Source: Bacillota bacterium (lineage in GTDB: Bacteria; Bacillota; Clostridia; Lachnospirales; Lachnospiraceae). From it: a DNA stretch of 64,000 nucleotides. The notes beneath the pieces were generated by a model. That model did not search any database. It worked only from the letters and a program-made list of their open reading frames with translations, and had not been told where the DNA came from. This document shows positions 41,537 to 49,172 of the stretch, in pieces. A program made the position numbers and the translations under genes. Numbering within the stretch: position 1 is the first letter of the stretch; every line of letters begins with the position of its first letter. The DNA lies in NCBI GenBank assembly GCA_023420085.1, contig JAEZWQ010000036.1, positions 62,001 through 126,000 of the forward strand. The letters run 5' to 3'.

Positions 41537-42306
41537 TTAATTCTTCAGCAGAAAAAGAAAAAGATATATCAAAATTAGTTCAAGACTATATTGTAATGAG
41601 GGGCTTAGAAAAAGATAATATAGCTATTTCATTACATGTATACAATGATGATATGAGATATAATTATAATGGTGATAATTATTTTACAGCCGCGAGCACA
41701 TATAAATTATATCAGGCAGTTATATATTATGATTTGATTAATGAAGGAAGCAAAACACTCGATGATTTATGCATATTTAGAGATTATATGAATCAATATG
41801 GAGATATTGGGGATAAGCTTAATGATGGAGATAAAGTAAAAATTGGTGATTTATTGTCATATAGTATAATTGATTCTGATAATACTGCTTCCTATATGTT
41901 GTTTGAAAATCTTGGTGGTTGGAAAAAATTGAAGGAATTAGCATCAAAATATAGTAAAGTATCACCTGATGATTCACAATATTATAGTATGGATAATATT
42001 GTAAAGAGTAACTTTTTGATGGATTTTTTAGATAGGATATATTACAACCAGAATAACTATGCGCAATTAATGGAATATCTAGGGATGGCGCAACCATATA
42101 ATTATCTTAACTTAGATGAAAGCATGCACAATAAGTTTATACAGAAGTATGGAAGCTATGATGGGTTTGAAAATGCAGCAGGAATCTTATTAGAGGATAG
42201 GTTAAATTATTCTCTTGTAATATTAACTAGTTATGATGGGCGTGGAGAGGGCTATATTGGAGAATTGAGTAAATTAATTTATGATTATTTGAGAAATAAG
42301 TATTAG
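41533..42306 (+). CDS. Serine hydrolase (class A beta-lactamase/PenP-like), 3' part of a frameshifted gene
   Basis: A 257-residue catalytic domain of the beta-lactamase/transpeptidase superfamily. Motif 1 is STYK (Ser55, Lys58), motif 2 is SDN (115-117), and the KTG box is represented by KYG near 205-207 in QKYGSYDGFEN. Together these indicate an active serine hydrolase, possibly a cell-wall amidase or transpeptidase-like enzyme rather than a true penicillinase. There is no signal peptide or convincing ribosome binding site before its first ATG, so it probably depends on the membrane-anchor ORF just upstream, joined across an A7 tract. Its natural product would be an extracytoplasmic, membrane-tethered enzyme of about 340 residues. 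Confidence 0.75.
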   Translation: MINSSAEKEKDISKLVQDYIVMRGLEKDNIAISLHVYNDDMRYNYNGDNYFTAASTYKLYQAVIYYDLINEGSKTLDDLCIFRDYMNQYGDIGDKLNDGDKVKIGDLLSYSIIDSDNTASYMLFENLGGWKKLKELASKYSKVSPDDSQYYSMDNIVKSNFLMDFLDRIYYNQNNYAQLMEYLGMAQPYNYLNLDESMHNKFIQKYGSYDGFENAAGILLEDRLNYSLVILTSYDGRGEGYIGELSKLIYDYLRNKY

Positions 42307-42779
42307 TAAAATAAAAGGTATAAATTAGATTTATCATGATGAATTAAAAAATGAATTGCTCTAAAAGGAAAGTTTTGGAAATAACTTGTTTTATTATAGA
42401 ATATACTCTCTTTTGGCTTAATTTATTGTGAGAATAAAGAGGCGTTAGTTTTGTAATATTCTTATATAGGAATAATAGTTTGAATATATATAGTAAAATC
42501 GCTTTATAGTATTATATTGGATAGAAAATAGCCTTATAACATTTAAATTTTTTTAAATGGATTAGATTTTTATATGCCTAGTAGAGGTAAAAGCAGTAAG
42601 GTAGATGTGTAAATCCAAGTAATTCAGAGTTAATGAAAGTCAAGGAAATAAAGCATTTTCCAGTATTACTGAGTCTTTTCAGACTAGCTTCGTACAATAA
42701 ATAGTGGTAAATAGCTCAGCAATATAAAGGGTTTTGAAGCTTCTATCAAAGTTAAAAACCAGAAAAATGAATCGTTGGT
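42307..42779. other. Non-coding, partly structured region upstream of the KilA-N gene
   Basis: About 470 bases without a supported gene. The right half (about 42560-42770) is richer in G than the surroundings and has short dyads: AGTCTTTTCAGACT at 42671-42684 and GGTTTTGAA with TTAAAAACC around 42730-42760. Very short ORFs exist (12 codons near 42574, 23 codons near 42633), but neither has a convincing ribosome binding site. It may be a long leader or the decayed edge of a mobile element. Confidence 0.45.
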
Positions 42780-42826
42780 GTACTGTTTAGAATAGTTATT
42801 TTAAAAATAAATATTGTAAATAGTAC
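42780..42826 (+). promoter_or_regulatory. Long imperfect dyad directly before the KilA-N ribosome binding site
   Basis: GTACTGTTTAGAATA pairs with TATTGTAAATAGTAC (13 of 15 positions), with a further TTATTTT/AAAATAA pairing inside. It ends seven bases before AGAGGAGG. It could be an operator bound by the encoded DNA-binding protein or an mRNA hairpin near the start site. Confidence 0.55.
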
Positions 42827-42846
42827 ATCAGCAAGAGGAGGAACGA

Positions 42847-43695
42847 ATGTCTAAAGTAAAAAAAGACACAATCAAAGCAAAAGGTTTTGCTATACAAATT
42901 TATACTGAAGACTTTAAAAATGACTATATAAGTCTAACGGATATTGCAAGATATAAGAACAAAGAAGAACCTAATGTGGTAGTTGCAAATTGGATGAGAA
43001 ACTTTAACACAATAGAGTATTTAGGTATATGGGAGAAGTTAAACAATCCAAATTTTAAACCCATCGAATTCGAGGGGTTTTTAAATGAAGCAGGTAGCAA
43101 TGCTTTTACATTATCTCCACAAAAGTGGACAAATAGCACAAATGCAATAGGTTTATTTGTAAAATTAGGTAGAGGTGGCGGAACTTTTGCACATAAAGAT
43201 ATTGCATTTAAATTTGCATCTTGGATATCAGCTGAATTTGAACTATATATCATAAAAGATTATCAAAGATTAAAAGATGATGAAAACTCAAGATTATCTC
43301 TTGGCTGGAATCTTAATAGAGAAATCTCTAAGATTAATTATAAAATTCATACAGATGCAATTAAAGAATATCTCTTAAAGGATCTAACAAGCGAACAGTT
43401 ATACTACCAATATGCAAGCGAAGCAGATATGCTAAATGTTGTCTTATTTAACAAGCGAGCAAAACAGTGGCGAGAAGAAAATCCAGATTTAAAAGGTAAT
43501 ATGAGAGACTATGCAGGTTTGCATGAGTTACTCGTGCTTGCCAATATGGAAAGCTATAATGCAGTTCTAATCGGAAAAGGAATGGGACAAAAAGAAAGAA
43601 TGATAGAACTTAGAGAACTTGCTAAAACACAACTTCTATCTCTAGAACAACTAAACTCTATAAGACTTAAAAGCTTAAAGGATAAGATTAATTAA
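42847..43695 (+). CDS. KilA-N domain-containing protein
   Basis: A 282-residue protein with a KilA-N DNA-binding domain in its N-terminal half: YISLTDIARYKNKEEPN, then VVVANWMRNFNTIEYLGIWE and the terminal GRGGGTFAHKDIAFKFASWIS block. The C-terminal part (about 150-282) is helical and charged, with AKQWREENPDLKGNMRDYA. KilA-N domains are typical of phage antirepressors and large DNA viruses; solitary bacterial copies with this architecture are seen in gut and oral bacteria and their role is unknown. It stands alone, without phage genes, between a frameshifted hydrolase and a tRNA gene, and has an ideal ribosome binding site (AGAGGAGG). Confidence 0.88.
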   Translation: MSKVKKDTIKAKGFAIQIYTEDFKNDYISLTDIARYKNKEEPNVVVANWMRNFNTIEYLGIWEKLNNPNFKPIEFEGFLNEAGSNAFTLSPQKWTNSTNAIGLFVKLGRGGGTFAHKDIAFKFASWISAEFELYIIKDYQRLKDDENSRLSLGWNLNREISKINYKIHTDAIKEYLLKDLTSEQLYYQYASEADMLNVVLFNKRAKQWREENPDLKGNMRDYAGLHELLVLANMESYNAVLIGKGMGQKERMIELRELAKTQLLSLEQLNSIRLKSLKDKIN

Positions 43696-43723
43696 TAAAT
43701 ATAAACTAGCCATGTATAAAGTT

Positions 43724-43770
43724 ATAATAAGATTATCTAATTTGTGACAACAAGGTAATTTTATTATAAT
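43724..43770 (+). terminator. Terminator-like hairpin after the KilA-N gene
   Basis: ATTATCT pairs with AGGTAAT (one wobble) across a 14-base loop, followed by T-rich sequence. The first 26 bases repeat the start of the serS terminator at 38066 with four differences. Confidence 0.5.
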
Positions 43771-43832
43771 TTTTATATAGGCATATAAGTAGCAAAAAGG
43801 TATCAACAGATGTTATTAAATGCCATGATTTT

Positions 43833-43878
43833 AAAAAGCGGAAATACAGAGTTACATTTCCCTGCATTTCCGCTTTTT
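43833..43878 (-). terminator. Rho-independent terminator of tRNA-Arg
   Basis: Minus strand AAAAAGCGGAAATGCAG pairs with CTGTATTTCCGCTTTTT (one mismatch) around a short loop and ends in five T residues, five bases after the tRNA 3' end. Confidence 0.88.
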
Positions 43879-43882
43879 GTGC

Positions 43883-43956
43883 CGTCCGCGAGAGGATTCG
43901 AACCTCCGACCTACCGCTTAGGAGGCGGTCGCTCTATCCTGCTGAGCTACGTGGAC
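43883..43956 (-). tRNA. tRNA-Arg (anticodon CCT)
   Basis: Complete cloverleaf on the minus strand. The D arm is GCTC/GAGC, the anticodon stem ACCGC/GCGGT with loop CTCCTAA gives anticodon CCT (codon AGG), and the T arm is GGAGG/CCTCT with loop TTCGAAT. The acceptor stem GTCCACG/CGCGGAC contains one A-C mismatch at pair 5-68. CCA is not encoded. A strong terminator follows. Confidence 0.95.
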
Positions 43957-44071
43957 ACTACATCTATGATACTACCATTAAATTAAAAAAAAATCAAACT
44001 ATTTATGAGAATATATAAGTTGAATAAAATGTGGATAATTATTTAAAAATAATAATAATTACTATTTTTGG

Positions 44072-44099
44072 TTGACTATATTTATATATAAAGTATAAT
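44072..44099 (+). promoter_or_regulatory. trxB promoter
   Basis: TTGACT, 16-base spacer, consensus TATAAT, placing transcription start about 30 bases before the trxB ATG. Confidence 0.7.
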
Positions 44100-44135
44100 A
44101 ATGATAGTTAGTTTATGATTACAGATGGAGGTAAT

Positions 44136-45071
44136 ATGATATACGATTTAGTAATTATTGGTTCTGGTCCAGCGGGACTTTCAGCAGTTATATATGCTCA
44201 AAGAGCAAAACTTAATGCTATTGTTATAGAAAAGCTACCAATGAGTGGTGGACAAGTACTAAGCACAGAAAGAGTAGACAATTATGCCGGATTATTTGGA
44301 ATAGGTGGATTTGATCTTGGTATGAAATTTAGAGAACATGCTGATCAACTGGGAGCAAACTTTGTTGAAGGAACGGTTGTTTCAGTTGATGTTAGTTCAG
44401 ATATAAAGAAGATAAATACTGAAGATGGAAAAGTCTATGAAACAAGAGCCATAATTATTGCTAACGGAGCAGAGCATGCAAAATTAGGAGTAAAAGGTGA
44501 AGAAGAATTTGGTGGAAGAGGCGTAGGCTATTGTGCTACTTGCGATGGAGCGTTTTATAGAGATAAGGTTACAGCCGTATTCGGTGGTGGAGATGTTGCA
44601 GTAGAAGATGCTATCTTCCTATCAAGAATGTGTAAAAAAGTATATTTAGTCCACAGAAGAGATGAATTAAGAGCAGCTAAGATACTGCAAGAAGAAGTTC
44701 TATCTATAGATAATGTTGAAATGGTATGGGATAGTCAACTTGAAGAAATAGTTGGTCAAGATAAGGTTGAAAAAGTTATTGTAAAAAATAAAAAAGATGG
44801 TTCAACAAGAGATATTGATGTTGATGGAGTATTTATTGCGATAGGAATGAATCCTCAGACAGATATATATAAAGATTCTGGAATTAAATTAGATGAAAAA
44901 GGATATATCGTAGCAGGTGAAGATTGCAAGACTAACGTTGAGGGAGTATATGTAGCCGGAGATGTTAGAACAAAAGGATTAAGACAGATTATCACAGCAT
45001 GTGCTGATGGAGCTATTGCTGTTTCAAATATTGAAAGATATTTGATAGAATCAAAAAAAAAGATAAATTAA
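44136..45071 (+). CDS. trxB: Thioredoxin-disulfide reductase
   Basis: FAD/NAD(P)H flavoenzyme that reduces thioredoxin, 311 residues from the ATG at 44136. That start has GGAGG in front of it; an in-frame ATG at 44115 has none. The FAD-binding GSGPAGLSA is at 9-17, the redox-active pair is CATC (Cys133, Cys136), and the NAD(P)H-binding motif is GGGDVAVEDA. It is a single-gene unit with its own promoter and terminator. Thioredoxin itself is not in the window. Confidence 0.95.
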   Translation: MIYDLVIIGSGPAGLSAVIYAQRAKLNAIVIEKLPMSGGQVLSTERVDNYAGLFGIGGFDLGMKFREHADQLGANFVEGTVVSVDVSSDIKKINTEDGKVYETRAIIIANGAEHAKLGVKGEEEFGGRGVGYCATCDGAFYRDKVTAVFGGGDVAVEDAIFLSRMCKKVYLVHRRDELRAAKILQEEVLSIDNVEMVWDSQLEEIVGQDKVEKVIVKNKKDGSTRDIDVDGVFIAIGMNPQTDIYKDSGIKLDEKGYIVAGEDCKTNVEGVYVAGDVRTKGLRQIITACADGAIAVSNIERYLIESKKKIN

Positions 45072-45093
45072 AATATAATATAAAATTATGATA

Positions 45094-45130
45094 AGTGCTA
45101 GTGAAAGTTATGTTCACTGGCACTATTTTT
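45094..45130 (+). terminator. Rho-independent terminator after trxB
   Basis: AGTGCTAGTGAA pairs with TTCACTGGCACT (one mismatch) across a seven-base loop and is followed by ATTTTT. Confidence 0.88.
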
Positions 45131-45192
45131 ATAAAAAATATATTTTTTTGTCATAATATCTTTAAAAATTTAGCAAATTAGAGTATTTTACA

Positions 45193-45221
45193 TTGATAAA
45201 TTAGAGCGATTATAATATAAT
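45193..45221 (+). promoter_or_regulatory. Sigma-A promoter of the opp operon
   Basis: TTGATA, 17-base spacer, TATAAT, predicting a transcript start near 45228 and a leader of about 110 bases that contains the 56-base dyad. Confidence 0.65.
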
Positions 45222-45238
45222 ATAAGAACGTGTATGCA

Positions 45239-45294
45239 CAACCAGTATTTTTAATGAAGTCATCCTAGGATGGATTTATTAATAATATTGGTTG
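45239..45294 (+). promoter_or_regulatory. 56-base symmetrical dyad in the opp leader
   Basis: Two 28-base arms meet without a loop at the palindrome CATCCTAGGATG (45261-45272) and end in CAACCA/TGGTTG. Only two of 28 pairs mismatch and three are G-U. No U-tract follows, so it is not an ordinary terminator. It begins about 11 bases after the predicted transcript start. Confidence 0.7.
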
Positions 45295-45336
45295 AGAATT
45301 ATTATAAAGCTGATATTAATGTTGGGAGGTTTTCTT

Positions 45337-46350
45337 GTGAGTAACAAGCTACTAGAGATTAAAAATCTAGAAACAGCTTTTCGTATTAAAGATGATTATT
45401 TTAATGCAGTTGATAATGTTAGTCTAGATTTATATGAGAATGAAGTCTTAGCAATAGTAGGAGAAAGTGGTTGTGGCAAATCAACCTTGGCAACTACTAT
45501 AATGGGATTACATAATGATAATTTGACTAGATCAAAAGGTGAGATTATATTTAATGGTGAAAATATATTAGAATATTCTGAAAAACAGTATAATAAAATC
45601 AGAGAAAAAGAAATAGCAATGATTTTTCAGGATCCTCTTTCATCACTTAATCCACTACAAAGAATTGGTAAACAAATTGAAGAGGCATTAATATATCATA
45701 CAGACCTAGATCAAAAACAAAGGGAAAAAAGAGTTATAGAGTTGATTGATCAGGTTGGAATACAAGATCCAGAGAAGTGCGCAAGAAGATTTCCTCATGA
45801 ATTATCAGGTGGTATGAGACAGAGGGTTGTGATAGCAATCGCTCTAGCATGTAACCCTAAAATAATTATTGCTGATGAACCAACTACTGCACTTGATGTT
45901 ACAATTCAAGCTCAGATATTAGATTTATTAAAGAAATTACAAAATGATATTAAAGCAGGAATAATACTTATAACACATGATTTAGGTGTTGTGGCAGAAA
46001 TGGCTGATAGAGTTGCAGTTTTATATGCAGGGGAATTAGTTGAATTAGGAAGTGCAAAACAAATATTTGAAAATCCTCTTCATCCTTATACTAGAAGTTT
46101 ATTAAGAAGTATACCTCAGCTTGAAGGCGAAAATATGAACGATGATCTTTATGTAATAGATGGAATGGTGCCATCAATTAGGGATTTAAATAGACAAGGA
46201 TGTAGGTTTGCACCTCGTATTCCTTGGATTGATAAAGAAGAACATGAGGAAAATCCTACTTTACATGAGGAGGAAGAAGGGCATTTTGTAAGATGCACAT
46301 GCTATAAGAATTTCAAGTTTAAAGAGGATAATAAAGATGCTAGAGATTAA
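45337..46350 (+). CDS. oppD: Oligopeptide ABC transporter ATP-binding protein OppD
   Basis: First gene of a peptide importer operon, 337 residues from a GTG start at 45337 with GGGAGG seven bases upstream; the longer reading from 45292 overlaps the leader dyad. Walker A is GESGCGKST, the signature LSGGMRQR, Walker B IIADEPTTALD. The C-terminal extension has GCRFAPRIP followed by RCTC. In many OppD/DppD proteins this tail binds an iron-sulfur cluster and reads CRFAPRCP; here the second cysteine is isoleucine. It overlaps oppF by 14 bases. Confidence 0.94.
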   Translation: MSNKLLEIKNLETAFRIKDDYFNAVDNVSLDLYENEVLAIVGESGCGKSTLATTIMGLHNDNLTRSKGEIIFNGENILEYSEKQYNKIREKEIAMIFQDPLSSLNPLQRIGKQIEEALIYHTDLDQKQREKRVIELIDQVGIQDPEKCARRFPHELSGGMRQRVVIAIALACNPKIIIADEPTTALDVTIQAQILDLLKKLQNDIKAGIILITHDLGVVAEMADRVAVLYAGELVELGSAKQIFENPLHPYTRSLLRSIPQLEGENMNDDLYVIDGMVPSIRDLNRQGCRFAPRIPWIDKEEHEENPTLHEEEEGHFVRCTCYKNFKFKEDNKDARD

Positions 46351-47269
46351 GGATTTAAAGGTACACTTTCCAATAAGAGGTGGCTTCTTTAATACGATAA
46401 AAGATCATGTAAGAGCCGTAGATGGTGTAGATATAAAAATTGAAGAAGGAAAGACTTATGGTCTTATTGGAGAAAGTGGTAGTGGAAAGACAACAGTAGG
46501 AAAGGTAATACTAGGATTAGAAAAAGCTACCGAAGGTAATATTTATTTTGAAGGTAAGGATATATTTAATAGAAAACAAAGAAAAGAGATTAATTACAAT
46601 AAATCTGTTCAGATGATTTTTCAAGATGCTATGTCTAGTTTAAATCCTAAAAAAAGAGTTTTGGATATAGTAGCTGAACCCATTAGAAATTTTGAAAAAT
46701 TAAATGAAGAGCAGGTTAAGCAAAAGGTTATAGAACTTTTGTATATAGTAGGTATGGATGAAACTAGTATATACAAATATCCTTTTGAATTTTCTGGTGG
46801 ACAAAGACAACGTATAGGTGTTGCAAGAGCAATAGCATGTATGCCAAAGCTTATTGTGGCTGATGAACCTGTTTCAGCACTTGATTTATCTGTTCAAGCC
46901 CAAGTGCTAAATTTCATGAAAGAAATCCAGAAAAAGTTTGGAATAAGTTACTTATTCATTTCACACGATTTGGGTGTAGTTAAACATATGTGTGATTATA
47001 TCTATATTATGTATAGAGGAAGAATTGTTGAATGTGGTAATAGGGAAGATATATATAATAATCCTCAACATATTTATACAAAAAGACTAATAAGTGCTAT
47101 ACCTGATATAGATTTAGAAAGAGCGCATAGAATTAAAAAGGTTAGAGAAGAAGTAGATAAACTATTCAAAGAACAATATAATGATTATTTTGATGAAGAA
47201 GGTAGAGTTTATCCACTAAAGCAGATAAGTGAAACACACTATGTAGCAGTAAAAGAGGTGAATGAGTAA
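46337..47269 (+). CDS. oppF: Oligopeptide ABC transporter ATP-binding protein OppF
   Basis: Second ATPase of the peptide importer, 310 residues. Walker A is GESGSGKTT, the signature FSGGQRQR, Walker B IVADEPVSALD. It has the usual OppF feature SVQMIFQDAMSSLNPKKR. The reading overlaps oppD by 14 bases and oppB by one base, so the ATPases and first permease are tightly coupled. The order ATPases-permeases-binding protein (DFBCA) is less common than ABCDF. Confidence 0.94.
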   Translation: MLEIKDLKVHFPIRGGFFNTIKDHVRAVDGVDIKIEEGKTYGLIGESGSGKTTVGKVILGLEKATEGNIYFEGKDIFNRKQRKEINYNKSVQMIFQDAMSSLNPKKRVLDIVAEPIRNFEKLNEEQVKQKVIELLYIVGMDETSIYKYPFEFSGGQRQRIGVARAIACMPKLIVADEPVSALDLSVQAQVLNFMKEIQKKFGISYLFISHDLGVVKHMCDYIYIMYRGRIVECGNREDIYNNPQHIYTKRLISAIPDIDLERAHRIKKVREEVDKLFKEQYNDYFDEEGRVYPLKQISETHYVAVKEVNE

Positions 47270-48234
47270 TGTGGAAAACAGTATTAAGACGTGTTTTAAT
47301 AATGATACCTCAGTTATTTGTTCTTAGTGCAATAGTTTATTGCCTAGCTAAGATGATGCCAGGAGATCCATTTAGTGGAATAGCAGAGAATCCTAAAATT
47401 TCACCTGAGGTAATAGAACAATTAAGAATAAAATCTGGATTTTATGATCCATGGTATATACAATATTTTAAATGGTTAAAAAATTTCATACAAGGCGACT
47501 TTGGTATGAGTTATGTTACAGGTAGATCTGTAACATCTATGATGGGGGAAAGAATATTCAATACATTCAACTTAGCTTTATTTGCTACAGTTTTACAGTA
47601 TTTAATATCTATACCTATAGGTATGCTTGCAGGTAGATACAATAATACAAAGTTTGATAAGGGAGTAATATTCTTTAACTTCTTAACATTTGCAATTCCA
47701 AGTTTCGTATTTTATCTATTTATGATACTTTTATTTGGATATAAATTACAATGGTTACCTACATCAGGATCAGTTGATATTTCAATGGTTCCAGGTACAG
47801 TTGCATACTACCTTGATAAGTTTAAGCATTTAATCTTGCCTGGATCTTGTATGGCTATCTTAGGAACAACAGGTACTATACAGTACTTGAGAAATGAAGT
47901 AATAGATTCTAAGCAGAGTGATTATGTAAGAACTGCAAGATCAAAGGGTGTACCAATATCAAAGGTATATTCTAAACATATATTTAGAAATTCTATACTA
48001 CCAATAGCAGCATTTTTTGGATTTACAATAACAGGTCTATTTGGTGGAGCAGTTTTTGCTGAAACTATTTTTGGCTATCCAGGTATGGGTAAATTATTTG
48101 TAAATTCAATAATGGATAGAGATTATAGCGTAGTTACTACATTAATGATGTTTTTTGGAACATTGACACTAATAGGAAGCTTATTATCAGATATTATTAT
48201 GATGATAGTCGATCCAAGAATAAAGATAGATTAG
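47269..48234 (+). CDS. oppB: Oligopeptide ABC transporter permease OppB
   Basis: Membrane permease of 321 residues. The family start RRVLIMIPQLFVLSAIVYCL is followed by the MMPGDPFSG segment, hydrophobic helices from about 100 on, and the ATPase-docking loop VRTARSKGVPISKVYSKHIFRNS typical of OppB/DppB. It sits between oppF and oppC in the operon, one base overlapping oppF. Confidence 0.94.
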   Translation: MWKTVLRRVLIMIPQLFVLSAIVYCLAKMMPGDPFSGIAENPKISPEVIEQLRIKSGFYDPWYIQYFKWLKNFIQGDFGMSYVTGRSVTSMMGERIFNTFNLALFATVLQYLISIPIGMLAGRYNNTKFDKGVIFFNFLTFAIPSFVFYLFMILLFGYKLQWLPTSGSVDISMVPGTVAYYLDKFKHLILPGSCMAILGTTGTIQYLRNEVIDSKQSDYVRTARSKGVPISKVYSKHIFRNSILPIAAFFGFTITGLFGGAVFAETIFGYPGMGKLFVNSIMDRDYSVVTTLMMFFGTLTLIGSLLSDIIMMIVDPRIKID

Positions 48235-48243
48235 GGGTGTAAT

Positions 48244-49146
48244 GTGGAAAATAAAAATGAAAATATAATAAAAACACAAAACCCTACAGGATTTAAAGTT
48301 ATAACCAGAGAATTTAGAAAAGATAAATTAGCACTTACATGTCTAATTCTATTATTAGCATTTATGTTATTTATTATAATAGCTAATATATATGTAAGAG
48401 TTACAGGAATGTATGATTCTTTTTTTGTGATTGACATATTGAACCAATATGCTAAGCCAGGGAAAGATTTCATACTAGGAGCAGATAGTGGTGGACGATC
48501 TATAGCTGGATGGCTTATTTTAGGTACGTTTAACTCTGTTACAATAGGAGTATGTGTGACGATAATAACGACAACTGTAGGTATAATTGTTGGATTAGTA
48601 TTAGCATATTTTGGTGGAGTCGTTGATAACTTGGCAATGCGTATTATTGACTTTATCTCACTTATTCCAACATTATTATTCATCATTGTTTTTGTTAGTA
48701 TAAGTAGAAATTATGGAGTTGCAACATTCATTTTAATTCTTTCATGTTTTGCATGGATAGGTACAGCAAGGCTTGTAAGAAGTAAAGCACTTTCAGAAGC
48801 TAGAAGAGATTATGTATTAGCATCAAAGACAATGGGAACTAATGCGCTTAGCATAATGTTTAAGGGAATATTACCAAATATTAGTTCAATTATTGTTGTT
48901 GATACGACTCTAACGCTAGCAGGTAATATTGGTATTGAAACAAGTCTTTCGTTTCTTGGATTCGGACTTCCAACTGGTACACCAAGTTTAGGAACACTTA
49001 TTGCATATGCAAATAACTCAACAAATATTTTGCAAAGGATGTATCTTTGGTTACCAGCAGCACTTGTTATATTATTCTTAATGTTATGTATTAATTACAT
49101 AGGACAAGCGCTTAGAAGATGTCTAGATGCAAGACAAAGGTCTTAG
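48244..49146 (+). CDS. oppC: Oligopeptide ABC transporter permease OppC
   Basis: Second membrane permease, 300 residues, starting at a GTG behind AGGGGTG. It has the N-terminal OppC region (EFRKDKLALTCLILLLAFML), the GADSGGRSIAGWLILGT motif and the docking loop ARRDYVLASKTMGTNALSIMFKGILP. It follows oppB by nine bases and precedes oppA by 26. Confidence 0.94.
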   Translation: MENKNENIIKTQNPTGFKVITREFRKDKLALTCLILLLAFMLFIIIANIYVRVTGMYDSFFVIDILNQYAKPGKDFILGADSGGRSIAGWLILGTFNSVTIGVCVTIITTTVGIIVGLVLAYFGGVVDNLAMRIIDFISLIPTLLFIIVFVSISRNYGVATFILILSCFAWIGTARLVRSKALSEARRDYVLASKTMGTNALSIMFKGILPNISSIIVVDTTLTLAGNIGIETSLSFLGFGLPTGTPSLGTLIAYANNSTNILQRMYLWLPAALVILFLMLCINYIGQALRRCLDARQRS

Positions 49147-49172
49147 TTTAATATATAGATAAGGAGATATTG

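Noticed and set aside
42847..43956. Integration of a phage or island at the 3' end of tRNA-Arg
   Set aside because: No second copy of the tRNA 3' end was found in the window, and no integrase or phage structural gene accompanies the KilA-N gene.
45228..45336. T-box or riboswitch in the opp leader
   Set aside because: No T-box core, specifier loop or recognised aptamer motif; the leader is dominated by the simple dyad.
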